Assembly: GCF_947494125.1 (NCBI RefSeq)
Contig: NZ_CANLTU010000002.1
Coordinates: forward strand, 558,001-622,000
Source of the DNA: an uncultured Tenacibaculum sp.
Lineage (GTDB): Bacteria > Bacteroidota > Bacteroidia > Flavobacteriales > Flavobacteriaceae
Direction: 5' to 3'
Length of the DNA: 64,000 bases
Under the pieces are notes generated by a model, which was not told the DNA's origin, searched no databases, and saw only the letters and a list, made by a program, of their open reading frames with translations. Each line of letters opens with the position of its first letter. Positions within the stretch are counted from its first letter, which is position 1. Below are positions 26,152 to 34,892 of this stretch, one piece after another. Position numbers and translations under genes: made by a program.

Positions 26152-27051
26152 TTACAAACCTAATGCCTTCATTTTTTCTTTTTCATACCTACTATCTTCT
26201 GCTGGATAACGTAAAACACCTTTATACTTCCCAGAATCTTTTGCTTGTGCATAAATAAGGCTTTCACCTGCAAAGTTTGTTTTCGTTTTATAAACAGGGT
26301 CTTTATAAGCTTCTGTAACAGAAACAATTTCCCATCCTTTCGTTTTAAACATTTTTATTAAGTCATCAAGAAATAAAGCGGCAGCTAAATTATGATGCAA
26401 TAAAAGTGTATGCTTAATAGATCTTCCATTAAGTGCTAGAGAAAGTTTTTCATAAAATTGAGCACGTTCCCATATATGATTCAAAAAAAAATCTCTAAAA
26501 GCACTTAAATCAGTATGAGGGTTTTCTCTTAATCGTTTTATCAACCTACTATCAATATACCAATCAGATGCATCTATGGTTACATATCCGTGTTTATAAT
26601 CTTGGCTCTTTAAAAACTCACGGAATGCAGCTACTTTTTCCGCTGTGTTTCCTTCTTTTAAATATGGAAATCTAAAAAACTTGCAATAATTTGAATACTT
26701 ATTGATGATAGCATCATTTTTAATAAAATCATTTTTAAAAGCTTCAAATGTTTGTTTTTTACTATTATAGTTGGAATGACTAAATGTATGGTTTGCTATT
26801 TTATGCCCATTGTCATTCCAGCTTTTTAATAATTTTTTTCCTTTAGTTCCTGTTTTATCATTTCCTTTTACAAAAAACATGGCTTCAATGTTGGCATCTT
26901 TAAGCTTCTTTAAAAGCATTCCGTTCCATTCATTAAAGGTGTAATTTGGTCTATTTCCTAGTGCACCATCATCAAACGTAAAACTAATCTTCGATTGACT
27001 AAAAACTGGCATTGCAATTACTATAATTAGTAGGGTACTAAACTGTTTCAT
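26152..27051 (-). CDS. Secreted polysaccharide deacetylase (NodB-fold)
   Basis: 299 residues. A signal peptide (about 1-18) precedes TFDDG with D27/D28 and the metal-binding NHTFSH motif (H88, H92). These are the catalytic Asp and the metal His pair of carbohydrate esterase family 4-like proteins. Expected to de-N-acetylate a glycan such as peptidoglycan, chitin-type or exopolysaccharide outside the cytoplasm. It sits 11 bp after the outer-membrane receptor gene on the same strand, in the run headed by BlaI and the M56-M23 peptidase. Confidence 0.87.
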   Translation of the reverse strand: MKQFSTLLIIVIAMPVFSQSKISFTFDDGALGNRPNYTFNEWNGMLLKKLKDANIEAMFFVKGNDKTGTKGKKLLKSWNDNGHKIANHTFSHSNYNSKKQTFEAFKNDFIKNDAIINKYSNYCKFFRFPYLKEGNTAEKVAAFREFLKSQDYKHGYVTIDASDWYIDSRLIKRLRENPHTDLSAFRDFFLNHIWERAQFYEKLSLALNGRSIKHTLLLHHNLAAALFLDDLIKMFKTKGWEIVSVTEAYKDPVYKTKTNFAGESLIYAQAKDSGKYKGVLRYPAEDSRYEKEKMKALGL

Positions 27052-27062
27052 TTTTTTAAATA

Positions 27063-29456
27063 TTATATTCTATCGTATTGCTGTCCCTTTTTTCCTTTAT
27101 ACCGCTTCTGATTCCATCTGTAAATAAAAGACAGATTTAACTGTGGTACCCTAACTTGTGAGTTTATTTCTTGGGCAAAATTTTCTCCCCTGGTTTTAAT
27201 ATTCCATTCCCAACTGTCAAATATATCTTTAAAATTAAGACTCAATGAGGCATTATTATTAAAGAGACTTTGACTCATTCCAAAATCTAATCTGTATAAT
27301 GCCTTTCGAGATAATTGTCCTCTGTTATTAGCACCTCTAAATCTGGTTTGAAATTGAAATCTAAAAGAATTTGATACTTTAAAATTAAGATGCAATCTAC
27401 CACCAAAAGTAAATCCATTAGTATTAAAATTTGTAGACTCATAACGCCCAATTTGTTGATATCCATTTAAAGTTACTTCGTTATAAATGTTTAGCCAATT
27501 TATGGGTTTATATATAAAGCCTAATTCCAATCCATAAGATTTATCTGTACCAATATTTACAGTTTTAGTTACAAAAACTTCTTCCATATTACCATTAATA
27601 AAAAGGTGTTGTTTCTGAATAAAGTAATCCATTTCTTGGTTTGTTCTTCGGAAGAATATGGTTGGTGCGAGTGTAAATTTATTGCTGAATTTTGACTCAA
27701 AAGCCAGTTCCGTAAGTATTGCGTATGATGGATTTACTTTGGGGTTACCTACAAAAATATTTCTGGAATCGCTAAAAGAAGAAAATGGAACTATGGCATT
27801 TCGTCTAGGTCTTTTAATTCTTCTTGATATTGAAAATCGGATACTACTATCATTATTAAACTGATAGTTTAAAAAACTCGATGGAAATACATCTGTATAA
27901 TTTCTCGATACTTTTTCTGCGTTGCTATTAGAGGTAATGTTAATATTAGTAGTTTCTGTTCTTAAGCCTACTTGAAATTTAAATTTGTCAAAACTTTTTG
28001 CGTATTGCCCATAAAATGCAGTAATATTTTCTTTGTAATTCGTTTCATCTGAAAATTCTGGTATTGTAGTTAAAATGTTGCCTGCTAAACGATTTACCAT
28101 ATAGTCGTTATCTATATTTGTAAACCTACTTCTACCTCCAAACTCTAGCTGCGACTTGTTTTTTAATATATGAACATAATCTAAGGCTATTGTAAAACGC
28201 TTGTCGTTAATATCGTTAATAATAGCATCATTGGCATCAATTTTCAACTGAGGGAATGTAGTTTCTTCTAAAATTAAGGAATTTCCATCTTCAATAGATG
28301 ACTGTGTTAATGCACTTAATTTTAGTTGCGAGCCTCTATCATTGAGTTTTATTTTGTATTCACTAGCAATTTGAAAGAAGTTATTTTTAAATTCTTCGGA
28401 ATCTAAACGTTCAGAAGTTGCAAATAAATTATTAGTATTATAATCTTTATAACTAATGGAATTAATAGTATTTAAATCGGCTAATCGATAAGTAAAGTCT
28501 GCAGAAATAGAATGGTTCATATTAAATTTATATGCACCTCCAAAATTATTAGAAATATAAAATTGTTTGAGTATTTTTTCTGAAGTCTGGAAACTTTTGG
28601 AAGGAGAAGATTCAAAATTTGTAAGAGCAATATCACCAGTTGCTTTTGGTTTAGAATATCCCAAACCAGTATTAGCATACCAAGAATAATTTTCGTTTGC
28701 TTTATTGATATTTATATTAATTCCAGAATTTAAGCGTGCGCCAACAAAAGTCTCAAAGCTAGCGTTTAATCTTTTTTTCTTTCCTTTTTTTAAGACAATA
28801 TTAATAATACCTCCAGCGCCTTCGGCACTATATTTTGACGATGGATTTGTAATTACTTCAACCTTATCTATCGAAGCTGCTGGAATAGTACGCAATAAGG
28901 ATGTAGTGTTAGTTAATCCGCTTATACGACCATCTATTAAAATACGAACACTACCATTGCCACGAATACTCATTGTACCATCAACTTCTACTTGTACAGA
29001 AGGTACATTTTGCATAACATCAATTAAACTTCCTCCGCTTACCGAAGGGTCTTTTGATACATTGTAAACTTTTTTATCTAATTCAATTTTATAGTTAGAT
29101 GTATTTGAGGTTACAACGACTTCATTTAAAGTAACATCAGCATTAATAAGAATATCTCCAAGATTGGTTTTGCTTTTAGCACTTGTTAAATCGAGTACTA
29201 AAATAGTAGGAGGTAAGTCTACTACTGAAACTTCAAAATTATAGATTTGTTTTGGTATTCCTATTGAGAAATTTCCATTCTCGTCTGCCAAAGTTCCAAA
29301 GATAGTTTCGGGATTATTTACTGCTTTAAAAATAATATTTGCATAAGCTATTGGAGCTTCTGATTTATCTTTAATAGTTCCTTTCACAATTGTGTTTTGG
29401 GCAAAAAAACTATGGGAAAAACACATGATAAAAAATAATTGCATTATTGATTTCAT
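27063..29456 (-). CDS. TonB-dependent-type outer membrane receptor (carboxypeptidase-regulatory plus OMP_b-brl_3 barrel)
   Basis: 797 residues. Signal peptide (1-19), CarboxypepD_reg-like beta-sandwich (about 23-100), plug domain (about 120-225, with SIRGNGSVRILIDGR) and a long beta-barrel domain (about 240-790) of the type found in PF14905 proteins. The ligand is unknown; this type is often in regulons with BlaI/M56 pairs. It is separated from the M56-M23 gene by 112 bp, so a second promoter is possible. Antisense open frames inside are shadows. Confidence 0.9.
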   Translation of the reverse strand: MKSIMQLFFIMCFSHSFFAQNTIVKGTIKDKSEAPIAYANIIFKAVNNPETIFGTLADENGNFSIGIPKQIYNFEVSVVDLPPTILVLDLTSAKSKTNLGDILINADVTLNEVVVTSNTSNYKIELDKKVYNVSKDPSVSGGSLIDVMQNVPSVQVEVDGTMSIRGNGSVRILIDGRISGLTNTTSLLRTIPAASIDKVEVITNPSSKYSAEGAGGIINIVLKKGKKKRLNASFETFVGARLNSGINININKANENYSWYANTGLGYSKPKATGDIALTNFESSPSKSFQTSEKILKQFYISNNFGGAYKFNMNHSISADFTYRLADLNTINSISYKDYNTNNLFATSERLDSEEFKNNFFQIASEYKIKLNDRGSQLKLSALTQSSIEDGNSLILEETTFPQLKIDANDAIINDINDKRFTIALDYVHILKNKSQLEFGGRSRFTNIDNDYMVNRLAGNILTTIPEFSDETNYKENITAFYGQYAKSFDKFKFQVGLRTETTNINITSNSNAEKVSRNYTDVFPSSFLNYQFNNDSSIRFSISRRIKRPRRNAIVPFSSFSDSRNIFVGNPKVNPSYAILTELAFESKFSNKFTLAPTIFFRRTNQEMDYFIQKQHLFINGNMEEVFVTKTVNIGTDKSYGLELGFIYKPINWLNIYNEVTLNGYQQIGRYESTNFNTNGFTFGGRLHLNFKVSNSFRFQFQTRFRGANNRGQLSRKALYRLDFGMSQSLFNNNASLSLNFKDIFDSWEWNIKTRGENFAQEINSQVRVPQLNLSFIYRWNQKRYKGKKGQQYDRI

Positions 29457-29568
29457 AAATAATTTTGAAATATTTTGGGTGTAGCTATCCTGTTCTGCTT
29501 AAAAAGAGAACTTCATTTTGGTTTAAAAATCAATATTTAAAATTTAGATAATATTTAGAAAGTGCCTA

Positions 29569-30894
29569 TTATTCTATAAAGTTTAAAGGATTTAGAGGCT
29601 TCCCATTTTGCTTTACTTCATAGTGTAAATGTGGTCCTGTAGAAAGACCTGTATTACCAACATACCCAATAATATCTCCTTTTTTTACCTTTTGATTTTT
29701 GCTAACATTGAAATCGTTTAAATGTGCATACCAAGTTTCGTATCCATCGGAATGCGTTATTACAATTAAATTCCCCCAATTACCTTTCATAGAAGCTTTA
29801 GCAATTATTCCGTCGGTAGTAGCTAAAACTGGTGTACCAATCTTTGCTCTAATATCAATACCATTATGCTGTATGTTTTTTCGGTTTTTTGGACGCTTAG
29901 CATTCTTTCCAAAATAAGATGTAATATCTTTTTTTGAGGCATTTTGCACTGGGAATAGAGAAGGAGGTTTGTTTACTAAGGCTGTAACATCTAAAATATT
30001 CATATGCTGGTTATTTTTAATGCTTGGTGAAGTAAAAGCTGAAATTAAAAAGATGCAAATTGGTAATAATAAGATGTATGTAAGTTTTGAAAGGCGATTT
30101 GATTTGGGTTTGGTCATCATAGTAACTCTTTTTTTTAATATGTGTTGATTAAAGTAATTGTATAAATTATTGGGTTTAGAAAGCTCAAGGTTTTGCACAA
30201 GTAATTGCATGTATTGTGAGGTTTTAACTCCGTTTTGAAGCACGCCTTTATCAGCTTGAAATTCATGCACAGCTTTTAACGATTTTCTATAAAAGTAGAG
30301 TAGTGGATTAAACCAGAAGAATAGAATATAAACTTCAGAGAGAATCACATCCCAAGAATGTTTTAATTGAATATGTACCTTTTCGTGCTCTATTATTTGT
30401 TTGTCATAGTGCTCAAATTTATCTTCTGGAATAAAAACCCAATTGAAGTATGAAAATATTTGAGGAACTTTTGAAATAACTAATTGATAGCCATTTTTTT
30501 GTTCAATTTTAGAACGACTCCTCAATACAAATAAATGTCTTATTGTGGCTAAAAATCGAATAAAGAAGACAGAAAACACAAACCAATATAGTATTAATAC
30601 TATTGTAGCATAATTAGTAGATGAATCAATCAAAGGTTGTTCAATAACTTGTAATTGCTTGTTAAATGAGTTTAAATTTACCTCTTCAAATAATGGTATT
30701 TCGATAATTTTTGGGGCTATAGAAGGGAGTAGAATATTTGAAAATGGAATAATAATTGAAACTGGAAGTAACAATAGTAAAACAAATCTATTTAGATTAT
30801 GAAAGGTTAGTTTATCTAAAAAAACGATATAGATAAGATAAAGTACAGAAAAAATAGAAGTGACCTGCAATAGATATAACATTATATTATTCAT
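29569..30894 (-). CDS. M56 (BlaR1-type) metallopeptidase fused to an M23 peptidase domain
   Basis: 441 residues. N-terminal membrane segments (about 5-25, 38-58, 95-115, 185-202) carry the M56 zinc motif HExxH at H170-H174 with E211 as the likely third ligand. A further membrane helix (about 270-288) leads to an external M23 domain (about 325-440) with H343, D347, H391 and the HxH pair H422/H424, all intact. The M56 part should act on BlaI in the cytoplasm, and the M23 part faces the periplasm where it can bind or cut peptidoglycan. The combination is a known Bacteroidota M23/M56 architecture. Its start overlaps the BlaI gene by 8 bp. Confidence 0.92.
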   Translation of the reverse strand: MNNIMLYLLQVTSIFSVLYLIYIVFLDKLTFHNLNRFVLLLLLPVSIIIPFSNILLPSIAPKIIEIPLFEEVNLNSFNKQLQVIEQPLIDSSTNYATIVLILYWFVFSVFFIRFLATIRHLFVLRSRSKIEQKNGYQLVISKVPQIFSYFNWVFIPEDKFEHYDKQIIEHEKVHIQLKHSWDVILSEVYILFFWFNPLLYFYRKSLKAVHEFQADKGVLQNGVKTSQYMQLLVQNLELSKPNNLYNYFNQHILKKRVTMMTKPKSNRLSKLTYILLLPICIFLISAFTSPSIKNNQHMNILDVTALVNKPPSLFPVQNASKKDITSYFGKNAKRPKNRKNIQHNGIDIRAKIGTPVLATTDGIIAKASMKGNWGNLIVITHSDGYETWYAHLNDFNVSKNQKVKKGDIIGYVGNTGLSTGPHLHYEVKQNGKPLNPLNFIE

Positions 30895-31270
30895 TTTTTG
30901 CTTTCAATTTTTCAATTTTACTTTCAAGTATGAGTTTCATTTTTTCCAATTCAGTAAGGTTTAAATCTTCACTATCGGTAAAAAATAAAGCGAACTTACT
31001 CGGCGAACCGCTAAAAAAATTACCAATTACTTCTTTCATATGTCTTTTAAAATAAGAATCCTTAGAAACCGTTGGAGAATACTGTCGGATCTTACCAAAA
31101 GTTTCAAATTTTAAAAATTCTTTTTTTACTAAAACCCTTACTACTGTTGATATGGTAGTGTATGCTGGTTTTGGTTCTGGAAATTGTTCTACAATATCTT
31201 TAAGGAATGCTTTTTCAAGTTTCCAAGCATATTGCATTACTTGTTCTTCGGCTTTTGTTAATTCATTCAT
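30887..31270 (-). CDS. BlaI/MecI/CopY-family transcriptional repressor
   Basis: 127 residues. A winged-helix DNA-binding domain (about 1-75, with TTISTVVRVLVKKEFL as the recognition region) and a dimerisation tail. Family members repress their own operon and are removed by proteolysis through the adjacent M56 peptidase. Two palindromic boxes at 31303-31316 and 31323-31336 lie just upstream. No beta-lactamase is in this operon, so the target is more likely cell-wall homeostasis than resistance. Confidence 0.93.
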   Translation of the reverse strand: MNELTKAEEQVMQYAWKLEKAFLKDIVEQFPEPKPAYTTISTVVRVLVKKEFLKFETFGKIRQYSPTVSKDSYFKRHMKEVIGNFFSGSPSKFALFFTDSEDLNLTELEKMKLILESKIEKLKAKNE

Positions 31271-31274
31271 AAGG

Positions 31275-31282
31275 CAAATATA
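31275..31282 (-). promoter_or_regulatory. Bacteroidota -7 box (TATATTTG) of the blaI-type operon
   Basis: Read on the minus strand this is TATATTTG, ending four bases before the ATG of the repressor. As with the XRE gene at 12568, the transcript would be leaderless or nearly so. The BlaI-like boxes lie 20-60 bases upstream, overlapping the -33 region. Confidence 0.5.
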
Positions 31283-31298
31283 GAACTAATTTTTAAAG

Positions 31299-31340
31299 TA
31301 TGACTATAAATATAGTTATATTACTATTTTTATAGTCATA
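31299..31340. promoter_or_regulatory. Pair of palindromic BlaI-type operators
   Basis: Two boxes, ACTATAAATATAGT (31303-31316) and ACTATTTTTATAGT (31323-31336), each symmetric in itself. Together with flanking TATG/CATA they form an 18-bp inverted repeat with one mismatch around a 6-bp spacer. This is the dyad arrangement expected for BlaI/MecI dimers, placed 29-66 bp upstream of the repressor gene. Binding is inferred. Confidence 0.65.
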
Positions 31341-31435
31341 AAATAATTTAACCTTATAAAATTTTAGCTAAAACAATAGGAGAGAGGGTGTTTATATTTT
31401 AGAAGGAAGCTTCCATTATATATTCTATTTAATCA

Positions 31436-32353
31436 TTATTTCCAATTCTCACCTATTATTTGATGTGTAATTATAGCGGCTACCTCACTACCTTCAGAGA
31501 CAGAAGAAGCAACTCCACTCCATCCAATTCTTGCGTCACCAATAATGTAAAACCCTTTAATTTCTGTTTCTTTATTGTCATCGACTTTGTAAAGCTCCAT
31601 TCCAAAATGACCGATTTCAATTGAAATATTCATTTTTTTAGCAAAGTCGGTACTTTCAGTTGATTTAGTGTCAGGTAAAAAGCCTCCATCTCTTTCAATA
31701 ACTGAATCATCTATAAGTTCAACACCTTTAAGTTGTCCTTCTATTGAAAGAAGCTTTTTAATTTTTTTATCAATTATCTGGATTCCATTTTTGTTAAGAT
31801 TATGTATTAATTCTTTATCCTTAACTTTTTCTCCATTTGTAAAAACAATAACATTTTTTGACCAATGAGAAATTGTCTTTGAAAACATTGGAGCCATTAG
31901 AGCATCACCAAATACGGCCAATTTTTTATCAGCCATCTCAAAACCATCACAAAAAGGGCAGGGGTAAACAGATTTCCCATATACCTCAGATAAGCCTTCA
32001 ATACCAATTTCTGTAATATTGTCTTTATGCCCTGTTGCAACTATAACTCTTTTTGCTGAGTAGGTGTTATGCTGTACCCCAACAGAAAAATTATTGTTTT
32101 TACCTTTTACATATACCGCTTTTTCTTTTTTGTAAGTTACTGAGGTATATTTAGATAATTGTTGCTTAGCTACTTTGAATATTTCGGATGGATGTTTACC
32201 ATCTTGAGTTAAAAAACCGTGTGAATGAGTTGTTACACCATTTCTTGGGTTTTCAGTATTTAAAACCAATGTTTTTATTCTACTTCTACCTAAAACCAAG
32301 GCAGCACTCATTCCAGCTGGACCACCACCAATAATTATAACTTCGTAATTCAT
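31436..32353 (-). CDS. NAD(P)/FAD-dependent oxidoreductase, thioredoxin-reductase-like
   Basis: 305 residues. N-terminal FAD motif GGGPAG (9-14) and the redox pair C132-P-F-C135 in the NAD domain, as in thioredoxin reductases. The C-terminal GDAR binds FAD. No thioredoxin domain is attached. The likely role is NADPH-dependent disulphide reduction or a related redox step. The TetR gene lies 12 bp upstream, so the two are one operon and the TetR protein probably controls this enzyme. Confidence 0.9.
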   Translation of the reverse strand: MNYEVIIIGGGPAGMSAALVLGRSRIKTLVLNTENPRNGVTTHSHGFLTQDGKHPSEIFKVAKQQLSKYTSVTYKKEKAVYVKGKNNNFSVGVQHNTYSAKRVIVATGHKDNITEIGIEGLSEVYGKSVYPCPFCDGFEMADKKLAVFGDALMAPMFSKTISHWSKNVIVFTNGEKVKDKELIHNLNKNGIQIIDKKIKKLLSIEGQLKGVELIDDSVIERDGGFLPDTKSTESTDFAKKMNISIEIGHFGMELYKVDDNKETEIKGFYIIGDARIGWSGVASSVSEGSEVAAIITHQIIGENWK

Positions 32354-32365
32354 ATCTCTTATTTT

Positions 32366-32935
32366 TTAAATTTGTTTTGATTGATTATTAGTGTGGTTTG
32401 TGATAGCATTGAAATAGGATAACCAAGCCATTTCAGCTATTTCTTGCATTCTTGAATCATCCTCAAGTATTAGATTTATTGCAGAATCGATTGTAGAAAA
32501 ATAAAGACTTTCTATCCAATCTATTGTAATTTTTGAATTGATTAAATCAATATTTTTTAGTGTTTTTAATAAATGTCTAAAAATCTGCATCATTTCTCTA
32601 AAGTCTGAAGATTCTTTTTCCATTCCCTGTAAACCGTCTCTATAGCTATATAAGAAGCGAAATTGATAACCACTTTCTATGTCACTCAAAAACATTGTAT
32701 TGAGTTGATTTATTGGGTTAATAGAAGATTTTACAGCCTCTTTTGTTTTCTCTAAACAAAGAGTACTTGCATAGTTTATTATTTCGGTAATAAGTTCTGA
32801 TTTACCGCTAAAGTACCTATGCAGTGTTCTTCTGCTTAAATTTATTGATTCCGCAATTTCTTCCATTGAAGCATTAGGAGATTTACTGAATGCTTTAATA
32901 GCCGCTAATAAGATTTTTGCTTTAGTATTATTCAT
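32366..32935 (-). CDS. TetR/AcrR-family transcriptional regulator
   Basis: 189 residues. N-terminal TetR HTH (about 5-50, SMEEIAESINLSRRTLHRYF), then a helical ligand-binding domain. It is the first gene of the operon with the thioredoxin-reductase-like enzyme. A perfect-arm palindrome (TGTCTCA...TGAGACA) overlaps its predicted transcription start, pointing to autorepression. The inducer is unknown. Confidence 0.92.
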   Translation of the reverse strand: MNNTKAKILLAAIKAFSKSPNASMEEIAESINLSRRTLHRYFSGKSELITEIINYASTLCLEKTKEAVKSSINPINQLNTMFLSDIESGYQFRFLYSYRDGLQGMEKESSDFREMMQIFRHLLKTLKNIDLINSKITIDWIESLYFSTIDSAINLILEDDSRMQEIAEMAWLSYFNAITNHTNNQSKQI

Positions 32936-32938
32936 TAT

Positions 32939-32956
32939 GTCTCAATTATGAGACAA
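32939..32956. promoter_or_regulatory. Palindromic operator of the TetR gene
   Basis: TGTCTCA and TGAGACA arms around ATTA, starting three bases upstream of the start codon (ATG ends at 32935 on the minus strand). A half site (ATGAGACAA) repeats at about 32976-32984. The neighbouring -7 box at 32954-32961 overlaps the outer arm, so repressor binding would block transcription. Confidence 0.6.
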
Positions 32957-32961
32957 ATATA
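32954..32961 (-). promoter_or_regulatory. Bacteroidota -7 box (TATATTTG) of the TetR operon
   Basis: Exact TAnnTTTG match on the minus strand, 18 bases before the ATG at 32935. It overlaps the palindromic operator. Confidence 0.55.
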
Positions 32962-33117
32962 GTGATGTCACATGTATGAGACAATGTTATTTCTGTTTTT
33001 TTTAAAGCAATGCTAACGAGTTAATGGTACAGTTTTCTCGCGATGATATGTTTTTTTGATAGCGCTTAGAAGAATAAAAAGCTGTTAAAGAATTATATAC
33101 TTATAAAGTATAAACAG

Positions 33118-33504
33118 TTACATTATTTGTAATAATTTTCCTAAATGTACAAGGATAATTAATTCAGATTTATTTTTGTTATTTACTTCAGAGGTAATAA
33201 CACAAGCAGTTTCCCAAATTGCCTTTTTTGTTTTTTCTGGGAATAAATTTTCGTGCTGCTTTTTATAAGATTTGAATTCATCAAAACAAGCTTGCGCACT
33301 TGAGTTTTCATTTTTTAATGTTTCAAATGTGTTTATTATGAATTGACTAGAGCTTTTGTTAATAATTCCTGAGCTTAGCCAAAGGGTATTAATTTGAGTA
33401 AGAAAAACACGATACTCTTCTTCTCTTATGACACCATCAATGGCTGTTATAGCATAAAATAACTTGCTTAAGTTATAATAAAAAGGAATTAAGTTTTCTC
33501 TCAT
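33118..33504 (-). CDS. TerB-like small protein
   Basis: 128 residues, no signal peptide, helical. The segment AITAIDGVIREEEYRVFLTQI carries the DGxIxxEE-type pattern seen in TerB-like domains. Such domains occur in tellurite-resistance and general stress proteins, often at the membrane surface. The family assignment is by that motif only. It faces away from the membrane/UspA cluster that starts 118 bp to its right, so both may share a stress promoter region. Confidence 0.5.
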   Translation of the reverse strand: MRENLIPFYYNLSKLFYAITAIDGVIREEEYRVFLTQINTLWLSSGIINKSSSQFIINTFETLKNENSSAQACFDEFKSYKKQHENLFPEKTKKAIWETACVITSEVNNKNKSELIILVHLGKLLQIM

Positions 33505-33621
33505 TTTTTATAATTTATTAATACTAAAGTTACTCATTAAAATATTTATGAGATATGATTAATATCATGGTTTTTAAGTGTTTATATGTGTAAATTTGAA
33601 TATAATGTAAAAATAGAAACT

Positions 33622-34008
33622 ATGAGCACTTCAATTTTTCTATTTAAGTTTTGGGGTTGGTATTGTATTATTTTCTTTTTTATCCTTAGCATAAACCCTA
33701 AAAGAAGTAAACAAATAGTAGCCGATTTAAAAGATGAAAAATTTTTAATAGTTATTTCTCTTTTAGCTGTAATTATTGGGTTGATAAATATTTTATTACA
33801 CAATGTATGGGAAGCAAATGCTAACGTAATTATTACTCTTTTTGGTTGGTTTGCATTAATAAAAGGGATTATGCTTTTTGCCTACCCTAAATACGCTCTT
33901 AAATGGTTTGAAAACACAAATCATAAACTAATACAAGTTATGTATATGCTTTTATTTTTTATAGGTATGTTTTTATTAAATGAAGCCTATAAAATTGTGC
34001 CTTACTAG
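33622..34008 (+). CDS. Small integral membrane protein, unknown function
   Basis: 128 residues from the ATG at 33622; 12 further in-frame codons exist upstream to 33586, but the membrane helix begins right after this Met. About four hydrophobic segments (5-25, 42-62, 68-88, 105-122). It is the first gene of a run leading into the UspA genes, 25 bp apart, so probably part of the same operon. No family recognised with confidence. Confidence 0.65.
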   Translation: MSTSIFLFKFWGWYCIIFFFILSINPKRSKQIVADLKDEKFLIVISLLAVIIGLINILLHNVWEANANVIITLFGWFALIKGIMLFAYPKYALKWFENTNHKLIQVMYMLLFFIGMFLLNEAYKIVPY

Positions 34009-34033
34009 TTTATAATAATAAAAAAATAACACG

Positions 34034-34882
34034 ATGAAAAATATTTTACTGCCAACAGATTTTTCTGAAAACTCCTGGAATTCCATAGCATACGCATTGC
34101 AATTATTTGATAAAGAGAAATGTACATTTCATCTTTTAAATACATATATGCCTAGTATTTATCATATGGATTATATGCCTTCTGGAGCTGGTTATACAGG
34201 GGTAGCTGATGCTTTAAAAGAATCATCTACTATAGGGTTAGAGGTTTTTAAATCTAAAATATTAAAAGACTATGTAAATGAAAGACATACTATTGAAACA
34301 ATAAGTTCATTGAATATGATAATTTCTGAGATAAGAGAAGTAGTTATTGAAAAATCAATTGATATAATAGTCATGGGAACCAAAGGAGCTTCAGGTATTA
34401 TTGAAACCATATTAGGAACAAATACTATGACAGTAATTAATGATATTAAATGTCCTACAATAGCTGTTCCTGAAAGTTTTAAATTTTCTAAACTTAAAAA
34501 AATTTTGTTCCCTACAGATTTTGAATTGTTTTACCAATCTGAGCATTTAAATTTAATAATAGATTTAGCTGAAAAGCATAACTCTGAAATACATTTATTA
34601 CATGTTTTAGGAAAAAACACACAAGAGTTAACTGAGAATCAGGAGAGAAATATTATGAGGTTAAAATCTTTATTAAAGGATATAAAACTAATTTCTCATT
34701 TCGAAAATCATAAGCATATAGCCAATTCAATTGATGATTTTCTACTAAAAATGCGTGTTGATTTGCTTGTTATGATGAATAATAAAAATTCATTTTTTGA
34801 TAATGTTTTCTTCAAACCCATTATTAATAAAATAGGATTCCATTTAAAGACTCCGTTTTTAGTATTACCTAGTAATAAATAA
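34034..34882 (+). CDS. Universal stress protein, tandem UspA domains (first copy)
   Basis: 282 residues with two Usp domains (about 1-150 and 155-280). The first keeps the ATP motif G-2x-G-9x-G(S/T) in GTKGASGIIETILGT. The second half is degenerate, as is typical of tandem Usp proteins. It likely senses energy or redox stress. It is 10 bp before a second tandem Usp gene and shares the operon with the Dom34-like protein. Confidence 0.9.
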   Translation: MKNILLPTDFSENSWNSIAYALQLFDKEKCTFHLLNTYMPSIYHMDYMPSGAGYTGVADALKESSTIGLEVFKSKILKDYVNERHTIETISSLNMIISEIREVVIEKSIDIIVMGTKGASGIIETILGTNTMTVINDIKCPTIAVPESFKFSKLKKILFPTDFELFYQSEHLNLIIDLAEKHNSEIHLLHVLGKNTQELTENQERNIMRLKSLLKDIKLISHFENHKHIANSIDDFLLKMRVDLLVMMNNKNSFFDNVFFKPIINKIGFHLKTPFLVLPSNK

Positions 34883-34892
34883 ATTATATGTC

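Noticed and set aside
27658..29067. Antisense open frames inside the outer-membrane receptor gene
   Set aside because: They are on the opposite strand of a clear coding gene, lack family features and have no leader or promoter; they are shadows of codon usage.
26152..31270. Beta-lactam resistance operon
   Set aside because: BlaI and M56 are present but no beta-lactamase or PBP2a-like gene is adjacent; the serine hydrolase at 3-1199 is 25 kb away and unrelated by position.
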